Below are positions 17,844 through 26,858 of a stretch of 64,000 bases of DNA, one piece after another; the first letter of the stretch is position 1, and each line of letters begins with the position of its first letter. Made by a program: the position numbers and the translations under genes. This DNA comes from Dysgonomonas sp. HDW5A (GTDB taxonomy: Bacteria > Bacteroidota > Bacteroidia > Bacteroidales > Dysgonomonadaceae), in assembly GCF_011299555.1 (NCBI RefSeq), contig NZ_CP049857.1:868001-932000 (forward strand), read 5' to 3'. The notes beneath the pieces are model-generated. The model searched no databases and was not told where the DNA came from. It saw only the letters and a list, made by a program, of their open reading frames with translations.

Positions 17844-18388
17844 TGTTTTTTTAAATATGCTTTAACCTTTTCTTGCAATAATAATCTCGCTCGAATATAT
17901 TGTGAGCGGGATGTTCCTTCGGCTATACCCAAAGCCTCACTAATTTCTTTATGCGAATATTCCTCTATAGCATATAAATTGAAAACCGATCTATACCCCT
18001 GAGGCAATTCTTGTACCATCTTCATCAACTCCGACTCCGATATTTTGTCTATATCATCATCCGAATCATCCCTTATTTCATCTGCATCCGATAGATTTTC
18101 AATATCTTCCGAATATTGTTTCTTTATCTTATCTTTTCGAATTGTTTCCAACGCCAAATTTATAAAAATCCGTTTCATCCATCCCTCAAACGAACCTTTT
18201 CCTTCGTAAGAGACAATATGTGTAAAAACCTTTATAAATCCATCATGCAATAAATCCTGAGCCGTTTCGGCATCCGACGAATAGCGAAGACATATCCCAT
18301 ACATCACACGCCCATATCGTTCGTAAACGATTTGCTGTGACCTACGATCTTGTTTCTTGCATCCCTGTATTAGCTGCAATTCTTCCAT
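17840..18388 (-). CDS. ECF-type RNA polymerase sigma factor
   Basis: About 182 residues from ATG at 18388 (MEELQLIQGCKKQDRRSQQI); a TTG six codons further up is in frame but less likely. Region 2 (YERYGRVMYGICLRY, AQDLLHDGFIKVF, GWMKRIFINLALETIRK) and region 4 (LPQGYRSVFNLYAIEEYSHK, EALGIAEGTSRSQYIRARLL) are intact, with an acidic linker between. It overlaps the downstream anti-sigma-like gene, which probably holds it at the membrane until a signal arrives. Regulon unknown. Confidence 0.93.
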   Translation of the reverse strand: MEELQLIQGCKKQDRRSQQIVYERYGRVMYGICLRYSSDAETAQDLLHDGFIKVFTHIVSYEGKGSFEGWMKRIFINLALETIRKDKIKKQYSEDIENLSDADEIRDDSDDDIDKISESELMKMVQELPQGYRSVFNLYAIEEYSHKEISEALGIAEGTSRSQYIRARLLLQEKVKAYLKKQ

Positions 18389-18570
18389 CCGGATTTTTAG
18401 GTTCAATTATTAGATGAATACAACCCCAGAATGTTGCTTCCTGTTGTTGTATTTTTATTAAATTAACAAAATATTAAGAATTAAGGCTTCTGACTTATTT
18501 GCTTACTTTAGCTAATACAAACTATCACCCTCTGCTATTATCATGAAAGCACTATTGAAAGTACCTCCTC

Positions 18571-19986
18571 TTACAGAAATTCATCCGGCAAATTTACCAA
18601 ATAAAGTCGTTTAGAGGCACGAGTTAAGGCAGTATATAACCAACGGTAGAAATTAATTCCTAAATGTTCTTCGGTAATATACCCTATATCAAGAAAAACA
18701 TTTGTCCACTCTCCTCCTTGTGCTTTATGGCAAGTAACTGCATATCCGTACTTTACTTGAACGGCATTATAGAAAGGATCCACTTTCATTTTCTGCATTT
18801 TGCCATTCTTGGTTGTAATATCAGCATAATCCTCTAATATATTATAAAACAACTCGGCATTTTTTTCTTGCGAAAGACCTGTTGTTTCCGAATGCAAGGT
18901 ATCTATAAGTATCTTTATCTCCAATTCGATATCATAATCGGGATGCTTCACCAAAACATCGCAAAACCGAAAACCATAAATTTCTTGTGTCCTTCTAACT
19001 CTTAAAATCTCAAGCAATTCGCCATTTGCCAAAAAATCGACCTGCTCAATATTTTCAGTCCAAAAATAATTATTTTTTGTGACCATCAACATATCTCCTG
19101 ACGACAATTCTTCTTCACGATATAAGATTCGGTTACGTACTCCTTCATTATAAATATTGGCTCGCTTATTGGAACGCGATACAATCATAGTTTCCTCAAT
19201 ACCATCGCGATCATAGGCTGCCGATATTTCGTCAATCAATTCTTCGCCCGAAACCTTTCGTATATCATCAAAGCCATCCAGTTTCAGCTTGGGAAACAAT
19301 TCAGTTGTATTCTCCAGCAACGCATTGCGTATATGAGTTGCATTAAATAATATCCCCGAATTTCCGGCTTGCCTCACAATCTGCGTCATTGTAGTACTCA
19401 AAACATCAAGTCCATACCCCTTCAAAATATCTATCTGCAAAGCCGGACTCGACTCCTGCATTACGGGGGGCAACTGAGCCTCATCTCCAATAAGTAACAA
19501 ACGGCAATTTTCACCACCATATACATAATGAATTAAGTCGTCCAAAACACGTCCCGTTCCAAAACTAAAAGAGTCAATGCCATCATTACTAATCATCGAT
19601 GCTTCATCTACAATAAATAAAGTATCTTTGTGTAGATTATCCATAGGAACAAATCCTGAAGCTTCGCCCGAAAACCGTTTTTGTCTGTATATCTTTTTAT
19701 GGATCGTAAATGCAGGGTGACTGGAGTAGCTCGAAAAGACTTTTGCTGCACGTCCTGTGGGTGCAAGCAGCACTGTTTTTTGCTCAAAGTCAGTCATAGT
19801 TTTCACCAAAGCTCCAATTAATGAGGATTTACCCGTTCCGGCATACCCTTTCAAGAGAAATATACTATCAGATACTCGAGAAAACAAAAAGTCGGTAATC
19901 ATATCCAGAGCTTCTGCCTGTTCGGAAGTTGGCTCGAACTGAAAATTCTTTTTGATCTGATTTAAGAAAAAACTATTTAAAGACAT
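18571..19986 (-). CDS. RecD-like superfamily 1 helicase / AAA ATPase
   Basis: 471 residues. Walker A GYAGTGKS (47-54), Walker B DEAS (127-130), GDEAQLPP (167-174), and near the C-terminus YGYAVTCHKAQGGEWTNVFL with YTALTRASKRLYLV, the UvrD_C_2 motifs of the RecD/Pif1-like helicases. It lacks the N-terminal extension of RecD proper and no recB/recC gene is near, so it is probably a stand-alone 5'-3' helicase, annotated in relatives as RecD-like or ATP-dependent endonuclease. Transcribed alone, divergent from the DUF3822 gene. Confidence 0.88.
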   Translation of the reverse strand: MSLNSFFLNQIKKNFQFEPTSEQAEALDMITDFLFSRVSDSIFLLKGYAGTGKSSLIGALVKTMTDFEQKTVLLAPTGRAAKVFSSYSSHPAFTIHKKIYRQKRFSGEASGFVPMDNLHKDTLFIVDEASMISNDGIDSFSFGTGRVLDDLIHYVYGGENCRLLLIGDEAQLPPVMQESSPALQIDILKGYGLDVLSTTMTQIVRQAGNSGILFNATHIRNALLENTTELFPKLKLDGFDDIRKVSGEELIDEISAAYDRDGIEETMIVSRSNKRANIYNEGVRNRILYREEELSSGDMLMVTKNNYFWTENIEQVDFLANGELLEILRVRRTQEIYGFRFCDVLVKHPDYDIELEIKILIDTLHSETTGLSQEKNAELFYNILEDYADITTKNGKMQKMKVDPFYNAVQVKYGYAVTCHKAQGGEWTNVFLDIGYITEEHLGINFYRWLYTALTRASKRLYLVNLPDEFL

Positions 19987-20107
19987 TTATATATTGATTA
20001 GGGGCATCCCTTTGGGGCGACTGCTGTACTTACCTAAGAGATATTAAGCTATAAAAATAGCACATAAAGTTTCTTTTTCTAAATTTGTAAACATTAAATA
20101 AGATATT

Positions 20108-20932
20108 ATGTTTTTACCTGACAATATTGATCTCGGAAAATCGGAAAAATATATCCTGACAATCCGTATAACACCCAACGGTTTATCGTTCTCCATACAT
20201 GAACCTCGCATGGGTGGTAACTATTGTTATCGGGAGAAATCTTTTTCGAACGAGTCTGACAGGCTTAGCAATATACAACGCATCATATTCGATTATAATT
20301 TTCTGACACAGGTCTTCAAACAAACAAATGTAGTTTTTGTTTCGAAAGAATATGACATTGCACCTCAATATCTGTTTGAAAAGAATAAGAAAGAAGCTTT
20401 ATACAACTTTACTCATCAAGAACAAGTAGAGCAGGTACTGATAAGCCCCGATCCGATTCAACAAAATATCACATTATTTAATGCAGATAAGGAAATCTAT
20501 AAATTCTTGATGCGCAGTTTATACAACCCCCATTTCTTTCATCATTCCAATTTACTGATGAAATACATCGAGGGAAAAAATCGTATGACAGAAAAGAGAT
20601 CAAAAATGTACCTCAATTTTCACAACGAATTTTTGGATGTATTTTGCTATGATGAGGCATCACAACTTCTGCATGCAATAACCTTCCAACACGAAAATGA
20701 GCATAATCTGATATATTTTATCCTAAATATCTGGGATAAATGCAATTTTGACCAGAATCAGGATTACCTTTATATCCTTGAGGACTTTGCAGGTTCCGAG
20801 AAGTCGGTTATTCCACTCCTTCGCGATTATATCAAACGCATAGAAACCGTGGGAGTACCCAGTGAAGTTGAATTTATGGGAACAGACAGCAGAAAAGCCC
20901 CTCTTGATTTATTAATATTAGCAACCCTATGA
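20108..20932 (+). CDS. DUF3822 family protein
   Basis: 274 residues, no signal or membrane segment. It begins LGKSEKYILTIRITPNGLSF and contains YIEGKNRMTEKRSKMYLNFH, which I place in the DUF3822 family; an actin-like (ASKHA) fold has been suggested for such proteins, but no function is known. It overlaps rsmD by 4 bases (ATGA), a gene order I associate with this phylum, so a link to ribosome or RNA work is possible. A TAAATTTG box at 20080-20087 may be its promoter. Confidence 0.75.
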   Translation: MFLPDNIDLGKSEKYILTIRITPNGLSFSIHEPRMGGNYCYREKSFSNESDRLSNIQRIIFDYNFLTQVFKQTNVVFVSKEYDIAPQYLFEKNKKEALYNFTHQEQVEQVLISPDPIQQNITLFNADKEIYKFLMRSLYNPHFFHHSNLLMKYIEGKNRMTEKRSKMYLNFHNEFLDVFCYDEASQLLHAITFQHENEHNLIYFILNIWDKCNFDQNQDYLYILEDFAGSEKSVIPLLRDYIKRIETVGVPSEVEFMGTDSRKAPLDLLILATL

Positions 20933-21477
20933 GAATTGTTAGCGGACGATATAAAGGTCGTAGATTAGACCTTCCTAAGAACTTTAAAGCAAGACCAACT
21001 ACCGATTTTGCCAAGGAGAATTTATTTAACATACTAAGTAATTCTATTGATTGGGAAGATGTAAAAGCATTGGACTTGTTTGGAGGAACAGGCAGTATAA
21101 GCTTCGAACTTGTATCAAGAGGATGCCCTCAGGTTACCTGTGTCGAAAAATACCCACCTAACTATTCATTTATCGAAAAGACTAAAGGTTTACTTGATGC
21201 CAAGGAACTGCGAATCTTCAAAATGGATGTTTTTAAGTTTCTTGAAATATCTAAAGACCAGTTTGATTTTATATTTGCAGATCCACCTTACGATTTGCCT
21301 TTCCTTAAAGAGGTTCCAAAACTCATTATAGAGAAAAATCTACTTAAACCGGGAGGTACCTTTATCATGGAACACTCTAAATCTGATGATTTTTCGTCTT
21401 CGCCTTTTTACAAAGAAAAGAGAGTGTATGGCAGTGTCAATTTTTCTATTTTCGAAAAAGAAGAAGATGCTGAATGA
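20929..21477 (+). CDS. rsmD: 16S rRNA (guanine-966 N2)-methyltransferase
   Basis: 182 residues. N-terminal MRIVSGRYKGRRLDLP and RPTTDFAKENLFNIL are RsmD hallmarks; the SAM site LDLFGGTGSISFE is at 49-61 and the catalytic DPPY at 118-121. It methylates G966 of 16S rRNA in the assembled small subunit. Overlaps both neighbours by 4 bases, so the DUF3822-rsmD-glycosyltransferase group is one operon. Confidence 0.97.
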   Translation: MRIVSGRYKGRRLDLPKNFKARPTTDFAKENLFNILSNSIDWEDVKALDLFGGTGSISFELVSRGCPQVTCVEKYPPNYSFIEKTKGLLDAKELRIFKMDVFKFLEISKDQFDFIFADPPYDLPFLKEVPKLIIEKNLLKPGGTFIMEHSKSDDFSSSPFYKEKRVYGSVNFSIFEKEEDAE

Positions 21478-22367
21478 TTTCGATATGTATTCCCATATAT
21501 AACAATGACGTTACCACTCTGGTAACAGACCTATACCTGCAATGCGAGGCTCTGGACTGTTTATATGAAATAATATTGATTGATGACGCTTCGAGATCAC
21601 ACTTTCAAAAGATCAATCGAAAGTTAGCAGAATTTGACAACATATCTTACGAAGAACTTCCGATAAACATCAGTAGATCGGCTATTCGAAATTTATTTCC
21701 TCACAAGGCAGCATACCCTTACCTTCTATTTATAGATAATGATGCACTTTTGTGTTCTCCCCATTTCATCTCAACCTATCTCCGATTGCGGTCACCCGGA
21801 GTTATCTGTTATGGAGGTTGCAAATATTTGCCTTGTTATAGTCCGGAATATTATTTGCGATGGCTTTACGGTGTAGAGAGAGAGGCTATCTCGATAAAAG
21901 AACGCCAACAAGACTCTGATAAATTCTTTTCTACATTCAATTTCATGATAGATAAGAGGGTATTATTGCTTCATCCATTCAACGAGGATCTACAAGAATA
22001 TGGGTATGAAGATGTAATGTTCCACTCAACAATAATAGAACAGGGGTTTCATATTACCCAAGTTGACAATCCTCTAATCCATACAGGACTGATATCCAAT
22101 GAGGAGTTTCTTGAAAGAACCCGAATATCTATTCAAAACTTATATTCATTACAACAATCCAAAACAAGTAACAATTCCGATTTGTCAAACACGGTGAAAC
22201 TGCTTCAAACAAAGAATCTGATTGACAAATTGAAACTCACTTATATAATTTCTATACTATTTAGATTGATGAAAAATCGTTTCATTAAGAATCTTTTAGG
22301 AAAGAAACCCAGTTTATTTATTCTCGATCTGTATAAACTCGGTTATCTTTGTAATTATTCTAAGTAG
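21474..22367 (+). CDS. Family 2 glycosyltransferase
   Basis: 297 residues. GT-A signs: MISICIPIYNNDVTTLVTDL, ILIDDASRSHFQ, a DND metal site in LLFIDNDALL near residue 97, and an EDVMFH block near residue 180, found in the acceptor side of galactosyltransferase-like members. The C-terminal 70 residues are basic and may lie on the membrane. Coupled to rsmD by ATGA overlap although the functions look unrelated. Donor and acceptor unknown. Confidence 0.88.
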   Translation: MISICIPIYNNDVTTLVTDLYLQCEALDCLYEIILIDDASRSHFQKINRKLAEFDNISYEELPINISRSAIRNLFPHKAAYPYLLFIDNDALLCSPHFISTYLRLRSPGVICYGGCKYLPCYSPEYYLRWLYGVEREAISIKERQQDSDKFFSTFNFMIDKRVLLLHPFNEDLQEYGYEDVMFHSTIIEQGFHITQVDNPLIHTGLISNEEFLERTRISIQNLYSLQQSKTSNNSDLSNTVKLLQTKNLIDKLKLTYIISILFRLMKNRFIKNLLGKKPSLFILDLYKLGYLCNYSK

Positions 22368-22372
22368 CAGAA

Positions 22373-22451
22373 GGTATTTAATGTCATATTTTAAGCAATA
22401 ACCATCAATCGTTGTTATACTTGAATAGACAATAAATAGATCTGAGACCTT
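22373..22451 (-). repeat. Dispersed AAGGTCT repeat, copy G (reverse, upstream of DUF4924 gene)
   Basis: The + strand reads GGTATTTAATGTCATATTTT, then AAGCAATAACC, GTTGTTATACTTG and ATCTGAGACCTT, the reverse complement of copies B and F. The palindrome end faces the downstream gene start 22 bases away. Confidence 0.78.
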
Positions 22452-22472
22452 ATATTATTTAAAGTAAACAGA

Positions 22473-23015
22473 ATGCTGATAGCCAAACAAAAGAAAAACG
22501 AAAATATTGCAGAATATTTGCTATATATGTGGCAAGTTGAAGATATAATAAGGGCACATAAACTTGATATCGAATCTATTCAAAAGAATATTATAGACAA
22601 GTTTGAGCAACCGGATGATATAAAGAATGAAATCAGAGATTGGTACGAAGGCTTAATCGAGATGATGAAACTCGAAAGTAAGACAGAAAGCGGACATCTT
22701 CAGATCAATCAAAATATTATAATCGACCTTACCGATCTTCATTTGAGATTGCTTAAGTCGCCTAAAGAACCCGAGTATATTGCCAGTTACTATAAGACTC
22801 TGCCATTTATTGTAGAGCTGAGATCTAAATCAGAGGATAAAAGTACTCCTGAACTCGAAACTTGCTTTGCCGCGTTATACGGATTCTTATTATTAAGATT
22901 GCAACAAAAGGAAATTTCAGGTGAAACACAGGCTGCAATATCTCAGATAAGTTCTTTGCTTAGGATGCTATCTAACAGATATCATTTAGACAAAGAAGGT
23001 AAGTTGGAGATATAA
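22473..23015 (+). CDS. DUF4924 family protein
   Basis: 180 residues, all-helical and soluble by composition. It begins MLIAKQKKNENIAEYLLYMW followed by QVEDIIRAH, the start I know for DUF4924, and continues with FEQPDDIKNEIRDWYEGLIE. Function unknown. It is followed 46 bases later by rfbD, a common neighbour in Bacteroidales. A dispersed repeat abuts the start. Confidence 0.8.
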   Translation: MLIAKQKKNENIAEYLLYMWQVEDIIRAHKLDIESIQKNIIDKFEQPDDIKNEIRDWYEGLIEMMKLESKTESGHLQINQNIIIDLTDLHLRLLKSPKEPEYIASYYKTLPFIVELRSKSEDKSTPELETCFAALYGFLLLRLQQKEISGETQAAISQISSLLRMLSNRYHLDKEGKLEI

Positions 23016-23061
23016 GTTATCTCTACCAAAAGATATCAAATAACAATAAAAACTAACGATA

Positions 23062-24015
23062 ATGGCATTTTTCTCAGGAAATAAACAAGCTGATGATGAA
23101 GACAAATCAGCAAAAAATATATTCGTTTTTCAATTAGTTCCCAAGAACGTACTGGTAACAGGTGCTAACGGTCAATTAGGCAGTGAACTTAGACGTGTAA
23201 CAGCCGATCATGAGGCTAATTTGAATTTTATCTTCACCGACGTCGCCGAATTAGACATCACCAACCTACAAGCTGTTGAACAATTTGTAAAAGATAATAA
23301 TATCAAATACATTGTAAACTGTGCTGCATATACAGCTGTTGATAAAGCCGAAGATGATATTGAGCTATGTTATAAAATAAACAAAGAGGCTACACGTAAT
23401 CTAGGAATAGCAGCAACCAACAATGAAGCTAAAGTAATTCATACTTCTACCGATTATGTATTTGACGGTACAGGAAACCGACCTTATCTGGAAACCGATC
23501 CGGTAAATCCTAAATCGGTATATGGAAAATCAAAACATGAAGGTGAAGCTGCTTTACTCGAAGTATGCCCCGATTCTATTGTTATCCGCACAGCATGGTT
23601 GTATTCTATTTATGGAAACAATTTCGTAAAAACGATGATTAAACTGGGTAAAGAAAGAGACGCTCTGAATGTCGTTGCCGATCAGACAGGCAGCCCTACC
23701 AATGCTGCTGATTTAGCTAAAGCAATAGTGAAAATATTAGACCATAGCGAATCATACAATCACTTCAAAGCGGGTATTTATCATTATACGAACGAAGGAG
23801 TTACCTCGTGGTATGATTTTACTGTAGCCATTCACAAATTAGCGGGCATCACAACTTGTAAAGTGAGCCCTATTACTACTGACCAATACCCAACGAGAGC
23901 AAGTCGTCCGAATTATAGTGTTTTAGATAAAAATAAGATAAAAGCGACTTTCGAATTAGAAATCCCTCAATGGGAAGATAGTTTGAAGGTTTGTGTAGAC
24001 GAACTAAACAAGTAA
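23062..24015 (+). CDS. rfbD: dTDP-4-dehydrorhamnose reductase
   Basis: 317 residues. NAD(P)-binding VLVTGANGQLGSELRR, YIVNCAAYTAVDKAEDD, the catalytic triad region with STDYVFDGTG and YGKSKHEGE (Tyr and Lys), and RTAWLYSIYGNNFVKTM identify RmlD, the last step of dTDP-L-rhamnose synthesis. The protein carries about 27 extra residues before the usual start (MAFFSGNKQADDEDKSAKNI); no start codon exists nearer to the Rossmann strand, so the extension seems real. No rfbA, B or C gene is in the window. A terminator follows. Confidence 0.95.
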   Translation: MAFFSGNKQADDEDKSAKNIFVFQLVPKNVLVTGANGQLGSELRRVTADHEANLNFIFTDVAELDITNLQAVEQFVKDNNIKYIVNCAAYTAVDKAEDDIELCYKINKEATRNLGIAATNNEAKVIHTSTDYVFDGTGNRPYLETDPVNPKSVYGKSKHEGEAALLEVCPDSIVIRTAWLYSIYGNNFVKTMIKLGKERDALNVVADQTGSPTNAADLAKAIVKILDHSESYNHFKAGIYHYTNEGVTSWYDFTVAIHKLAGITTCKVSPITTDQYPTRASRPNYSVLDKNKIKATFELEIPQWEDSLKVCVDELNK

Positions 24016-24037
24016 AGTTATCTTCATAAATAAATGC

Positions 24038-24067
24038 AAAGGTTGTACTAGTAGTGCAGCCTTTTTT
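24038..24067 (+). terminator. Terminator after rfbD
   Basis: AAAGGTTGTAC pairs with GTGCAGCCTTT (two G-U pairs) and is followed by a T run. Confidence 0.8.
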
Positions 24068-24112
24068 GTAATATTGTAGTATCAATTCTCACATTCAAAT
24101 AGAACCATAATC

Positions 24113-24703
24113 ATGGATATAAATTTCACCCAGATACTAAGCGTCTTTGTTGTATTATTTGCTCTGATTGATGTATTAGGATCAGTTCCTATTTTTCTCA
24201 ATTTTCAACAAAAGGGCGAAGATGTTAATCCAAAACAAGCTGCTATCTATTCTTTTGTAATAATGACTGCATTCCTCTTTGTGGGCGAATTGATCTTACA
24301 TTTATTTAATGTGGATGTGTCTTCATTTGCCATTGCCGGAGCATTGGTTATATTTATTATATCTGTTGAAATGATCTTCGGAATAGAAGTTTTTAGGAAT
24401 GATGCCCCTGCTGGGTCTACCACTCTGGTTCCTATTGTATTTCCCCTAATTGCAGGTCCTGGAACATTTACCGCATTATTATCGATGCGGGCTGAATTTC
24501 ATGTCAGTAATATTATTATCGGACTTCTACTGAATATGATAATCGTATTCTTGGTTCTGAAAAATCTAAAATTTGTCAAACGACTTTTAGGGGTTGGAGG
24601 TGTGTATGTGATGCGTAAGTTCTTCGGTATCATCCTGATGGGTATTGCAGTAAAACTATTTACTACTAATTTGCATATTCTGTTACAATCATTTTCTAAT
24701 TGA
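24113..24703 (+). CDS. MarC family integral membrane protein
   Basis: 196 residues with six hydrophobic helices. MarC/YhgN signs: LIDVLGSVPIFLNF in the first helix, GALVIFIISVEMIFG, and VFPLIAGPGTFTALLSM. The family was once linked to multiple antibiotic resistance, but that link has not held; the substrate is unknown. Single gene between two terminators. Confidence 0.92.
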   Translation: MDINFTQILSVFVVLFALIDVLGSVPIFLNFQQKGEDVNPKQAAIYSFVIMTAFLFVGELILHLFNVDVSSFAIAGALVIFIISVEMIFGIEVFRNDAPAGSTTLVPIVFPLIAGPGTFTALLSMRAEFHVSNIIIGLLLNMIIVFLVLKNLKFVKRLLGVGGVYVMRKFFGIILMGIAVKLFTTNLHILLQSFSN

Positions 24704-24736
24704 ATCTCATTTAAATCTCATTTAAACCAAAATAAT

Positions 24737-24765
24737 AAAGCACGAATCAATGGTTCGTGCTTTTT
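24737..24765. terminator. Bidirectional terminator between marC and the carboxylase operon
   Basis: AAAGCACGAA and TTCGTGCTTT pair perfectly around a 7-base loop, with A-rich and T-rich flanks for both convergent transcripts. Confidence 0.88.
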
Positions 24766-24789
24766 CTTTCATATATGCCTACAGCTTTT

Positions 24790-25332
24790 TTAGCTATCTT
24801 TTTCCAATTCTATAAGTAGGTCGCTTTTGCTTGTAGTATCACCCACTTTCACTACTACTTTTTTGACAATGGCTTTAGTACTTGCCAAGATAGCATTCTG
24901 CATCTTCATTGCTTCCAAGATTACTAAAGTATCGCCGGCTTTTACTGTATCGCCTGTTTTCACCAGTACATCCAATATTTTACCGGGCATAGGTGCTTTA
25001 AGTAAAATTGTAGAAGACTCACTAGCCTGCGAACTCAATACTTTTCTTCGCTGCAATGAGAATGGAGTCTCTACCGAAAAACAATAGCTGATACCATTGA
25101 TCAGAATCTCGTATTCGTTTTGCTTCTGAGCAACTATTTCTACGGGATAACTTACACCATTGACATTCATAAAAGTAAATCCATCGGAAGTTTCTTCCAT
25201 GTATGCGTTTAGCTTCTTATCGCCAATCGTATATGTATTGTTTTCTCCAATCTTAAACCCATATTCTTTAGAATTATCTAAATCCAGAGCAACCAATTGT
25301 TTTTGAGTTGTATTTTGCTTGTTCATTATCAT
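24790..25332 (-). CDS. Biotin carboxyl carrier subunit of an acyl-CoA carboxylase
   Basis: 180 residues. The C-terminal biotinyl domain (about 108-178) has the EAMKM site, with biotinylated Lys 143, within LVILEAMKMQN; PMPGKILDVLVKTGDTVKAG precedes it. Residues 1-85 are unlike AccB and may bind the partner subunits. Third gene of the operon, 6 bases after the biotin carboxylase gene. It would carry the carboxyl group between the two catalytic subunits. Confidence 0.92.
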   Translation of the reverse strand: MIMNKQNTTQKQLVALDLDNSKEYGFKIGENNTYTIGDKKLNAYMEETSDGFTFMNVNGVSYPVEIVAQKQNEYEILINGISYCFSVETPFSLQRRKVLSSQASESSTILLKAPMPGKILDVLVKTGDTVKAGDTLVILEAMKMQNAILASTKAIVKKVVVKVGDTTSKSDLLIELEKDS

Positions 25333-25338
25333 TCCGGA

Positions 25339-26841
25339 TTACATATTATTAATTCTGTTTCTCAAAGACCACATATCCAATACTTGTTTTTCTTCTTTGA
25401 TCGGCTCATTCTCTTTTCGATAATTCGAGATAGCTAATAAGGCAGCAAAGAGAGCTTCATCTTTTTCATGAAAAACAAGAGAATCCATATCCTTTTCAAT
25501 AAATGAGGTATCAAAACTTCCTCCTTTGAAAACTTCATTATGAAGAACAGCTTTACAGAATGGAATTGTTGTTTTGATTCCCTTAATATGAAAATCATTC
25601 AACGCCTTCAATGTATTTTCGATAACTGTCGGACGGTCTTTAGCATGTACAATCAATTTAGCAACCATCGAATCGAAATAGGGAGTAATTTCAGAACCGG
25701 CTATAACTCCTTTATCCACTCTTATGCCTTCGCCTTCGGGAGTTCTTAATCCTTTAATGATTCCTGTACAGGGTGAAAATCCCGATTGCACATCCTCGGC
25801 ATTGATACGACATTCGATAGCCCAACCATTTAGTTTCACATCACTTTGAGTAATAGGAAGTTTTTCGCCATTGGCTATCCGTATCTGCAATTCGATCAAA
25901 TCAAGACCTGTTATCATTTCCGTAACAGGATGCTCTACCTGAACACGGGTATTCATTTCCATAAAAAAGAAATTACCTTGTTTATCAAGCAGAAACTCAA
26001 CTGTCCCCAGACTGATATATCCTGCACCTTTCGCTAGAGAAACGGCAGCAGTAGCCATTTTTTCACGAAGTTCTTCGGATAGAGCAGGTGATGGAGCTTC
26101 CTCTAACAGTTTTTGATGTTTGCGTTGTACAGAACATTCACGTTCTCCGAGATGGATTACATTTCCGTGTGAGTCACCCACTATCTGAAATTCGATATGT
26201 TTGGGATTCTCCAAAAAACGCTCAATAAATACCGACGGATTATTAAATGCATTTTGGGCTTCAGATGAAGCTGAGAAATACATCTGCTTCATTTCCGATT
26301 TCTTATAAACCACACGCATACCACGTCCACCACCTCCGGCAGAAGCTTTTATGATAAGTGGAAAACCTATCTTTTCGGCAACATCCAATGCTTCTTCTAG
26401 TGTATCAACACTTCCATTGCTTCCACCCAACATAGGAACATTATTTTTTGCAGCTATTTCTTTGGCAATTACCTTATCACCCATATTTTGAATAATACGG
26501 GGCGAAGGCCCTATAAATACAATACCTTCTTCGGTACAACGAGTTGCAAACTGTGCATTTTCAGACAGATAACCATATCCCGGATGAATAGCATCGATAT
26601 GATTTCTTTTGGCTAATAACACCAATGATTCTATATCCAGAAATTCGGGAATACCGCCATTATCTATATCGGGAAAATCGACAACTTTATCTACTGCCGA
26701 CAAATAAAGAGCATTGGGCTCTTTAAGTGTACGAATACCCACCGCAGTAATCCCCATTATTTTGGCAGTCTTAGCTATGCGAATAGCTATCTCACCACGA
26801 TTGGCTATTAATATTGATTTTATCTTATTCTTTTGTTTCAT
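25339..26841 (-). CDS. Biotin carboxylase subunit of an acyl-CoA carboxylase
   Basis: 500 residues. N-terminal ILIANRGEIAIRIAKTAK, ATP-grasp glycine loop KASAGGGGRGMRVV, and FFMEMNTRVQVEHPVTEMIT are typical of AccC/PccA. It carboxylates biotin using bicarbonate and ATP. At 500 residues it is a little longer than AccC (about 450), with a C-terminal extension as in propionyl-CoA carboxylase subunits. Being fused in an operon with a MmdA/PccB-like subunit argues for propionyl- or methylmalonyl-CoA work rather than fatty acid synthesis. Confidence 0.93.
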   Translation of the reverse strand: MKQKNKIKSILIANRGEIAIRIAKTAKIMGITAVGIRTLKEPNALYLSAVDKVVDFPDIDNGGIPEFLDIESLVLLAKRNHIDAIHPGYGYLSENAQFATRCTEEGIVFIGPSPRIIQNMGDKVIAKEIAAKNNVPMLGGSNGSVDTLEEALDVAEKIGFPLIIKASAGGGGRGMRVVYKKSEMKQMYFSASSEAQNAFNNPSVFIERFLENPKHIEFQIVGDSHGNVIHLGERECSVQRKHQKLLEEAPSPALSEELREKMATAAVSLAKGAGYISLGTVEFLLDKQGNFFFMEMNTRVQVEHPVTEMITGLDLIELQIRIANGEKLPITQSDVKLNGWAIECRINAEDVQSGFSPCTGIIKGLRTPEGEGIRVDKGVIAGSEITPYFDSMVAKLIVHAKDRPTVIENTLKALNDFHIKGIKTTIPFCKAVLHNEVFKGGSFDTSFIEKDMDSLVFHEKDEALFAALLAISNYRKENEPIKEEKQVLDMWSLRNRINNM

Positions 26842-26858
26842 CTTGATTCTTATCCAAA

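Noticed and set aside
18543-18614. 23-codon ORF (MKALLKVPPLTEIHPANLPN...) antisense to the end of the RecD-like gene
   Set aside because: Most of it overlaps a conserved gene on the other strand and no promoter pair precedes it convincingly.
19998-20025. GC-rich patch GGGGCATCCCTTTGGGGCG upstream of the RecD-like gene
   Set aside because: The inverted repeat is too short and irregular for a terminator or known operator; no second copy seen.
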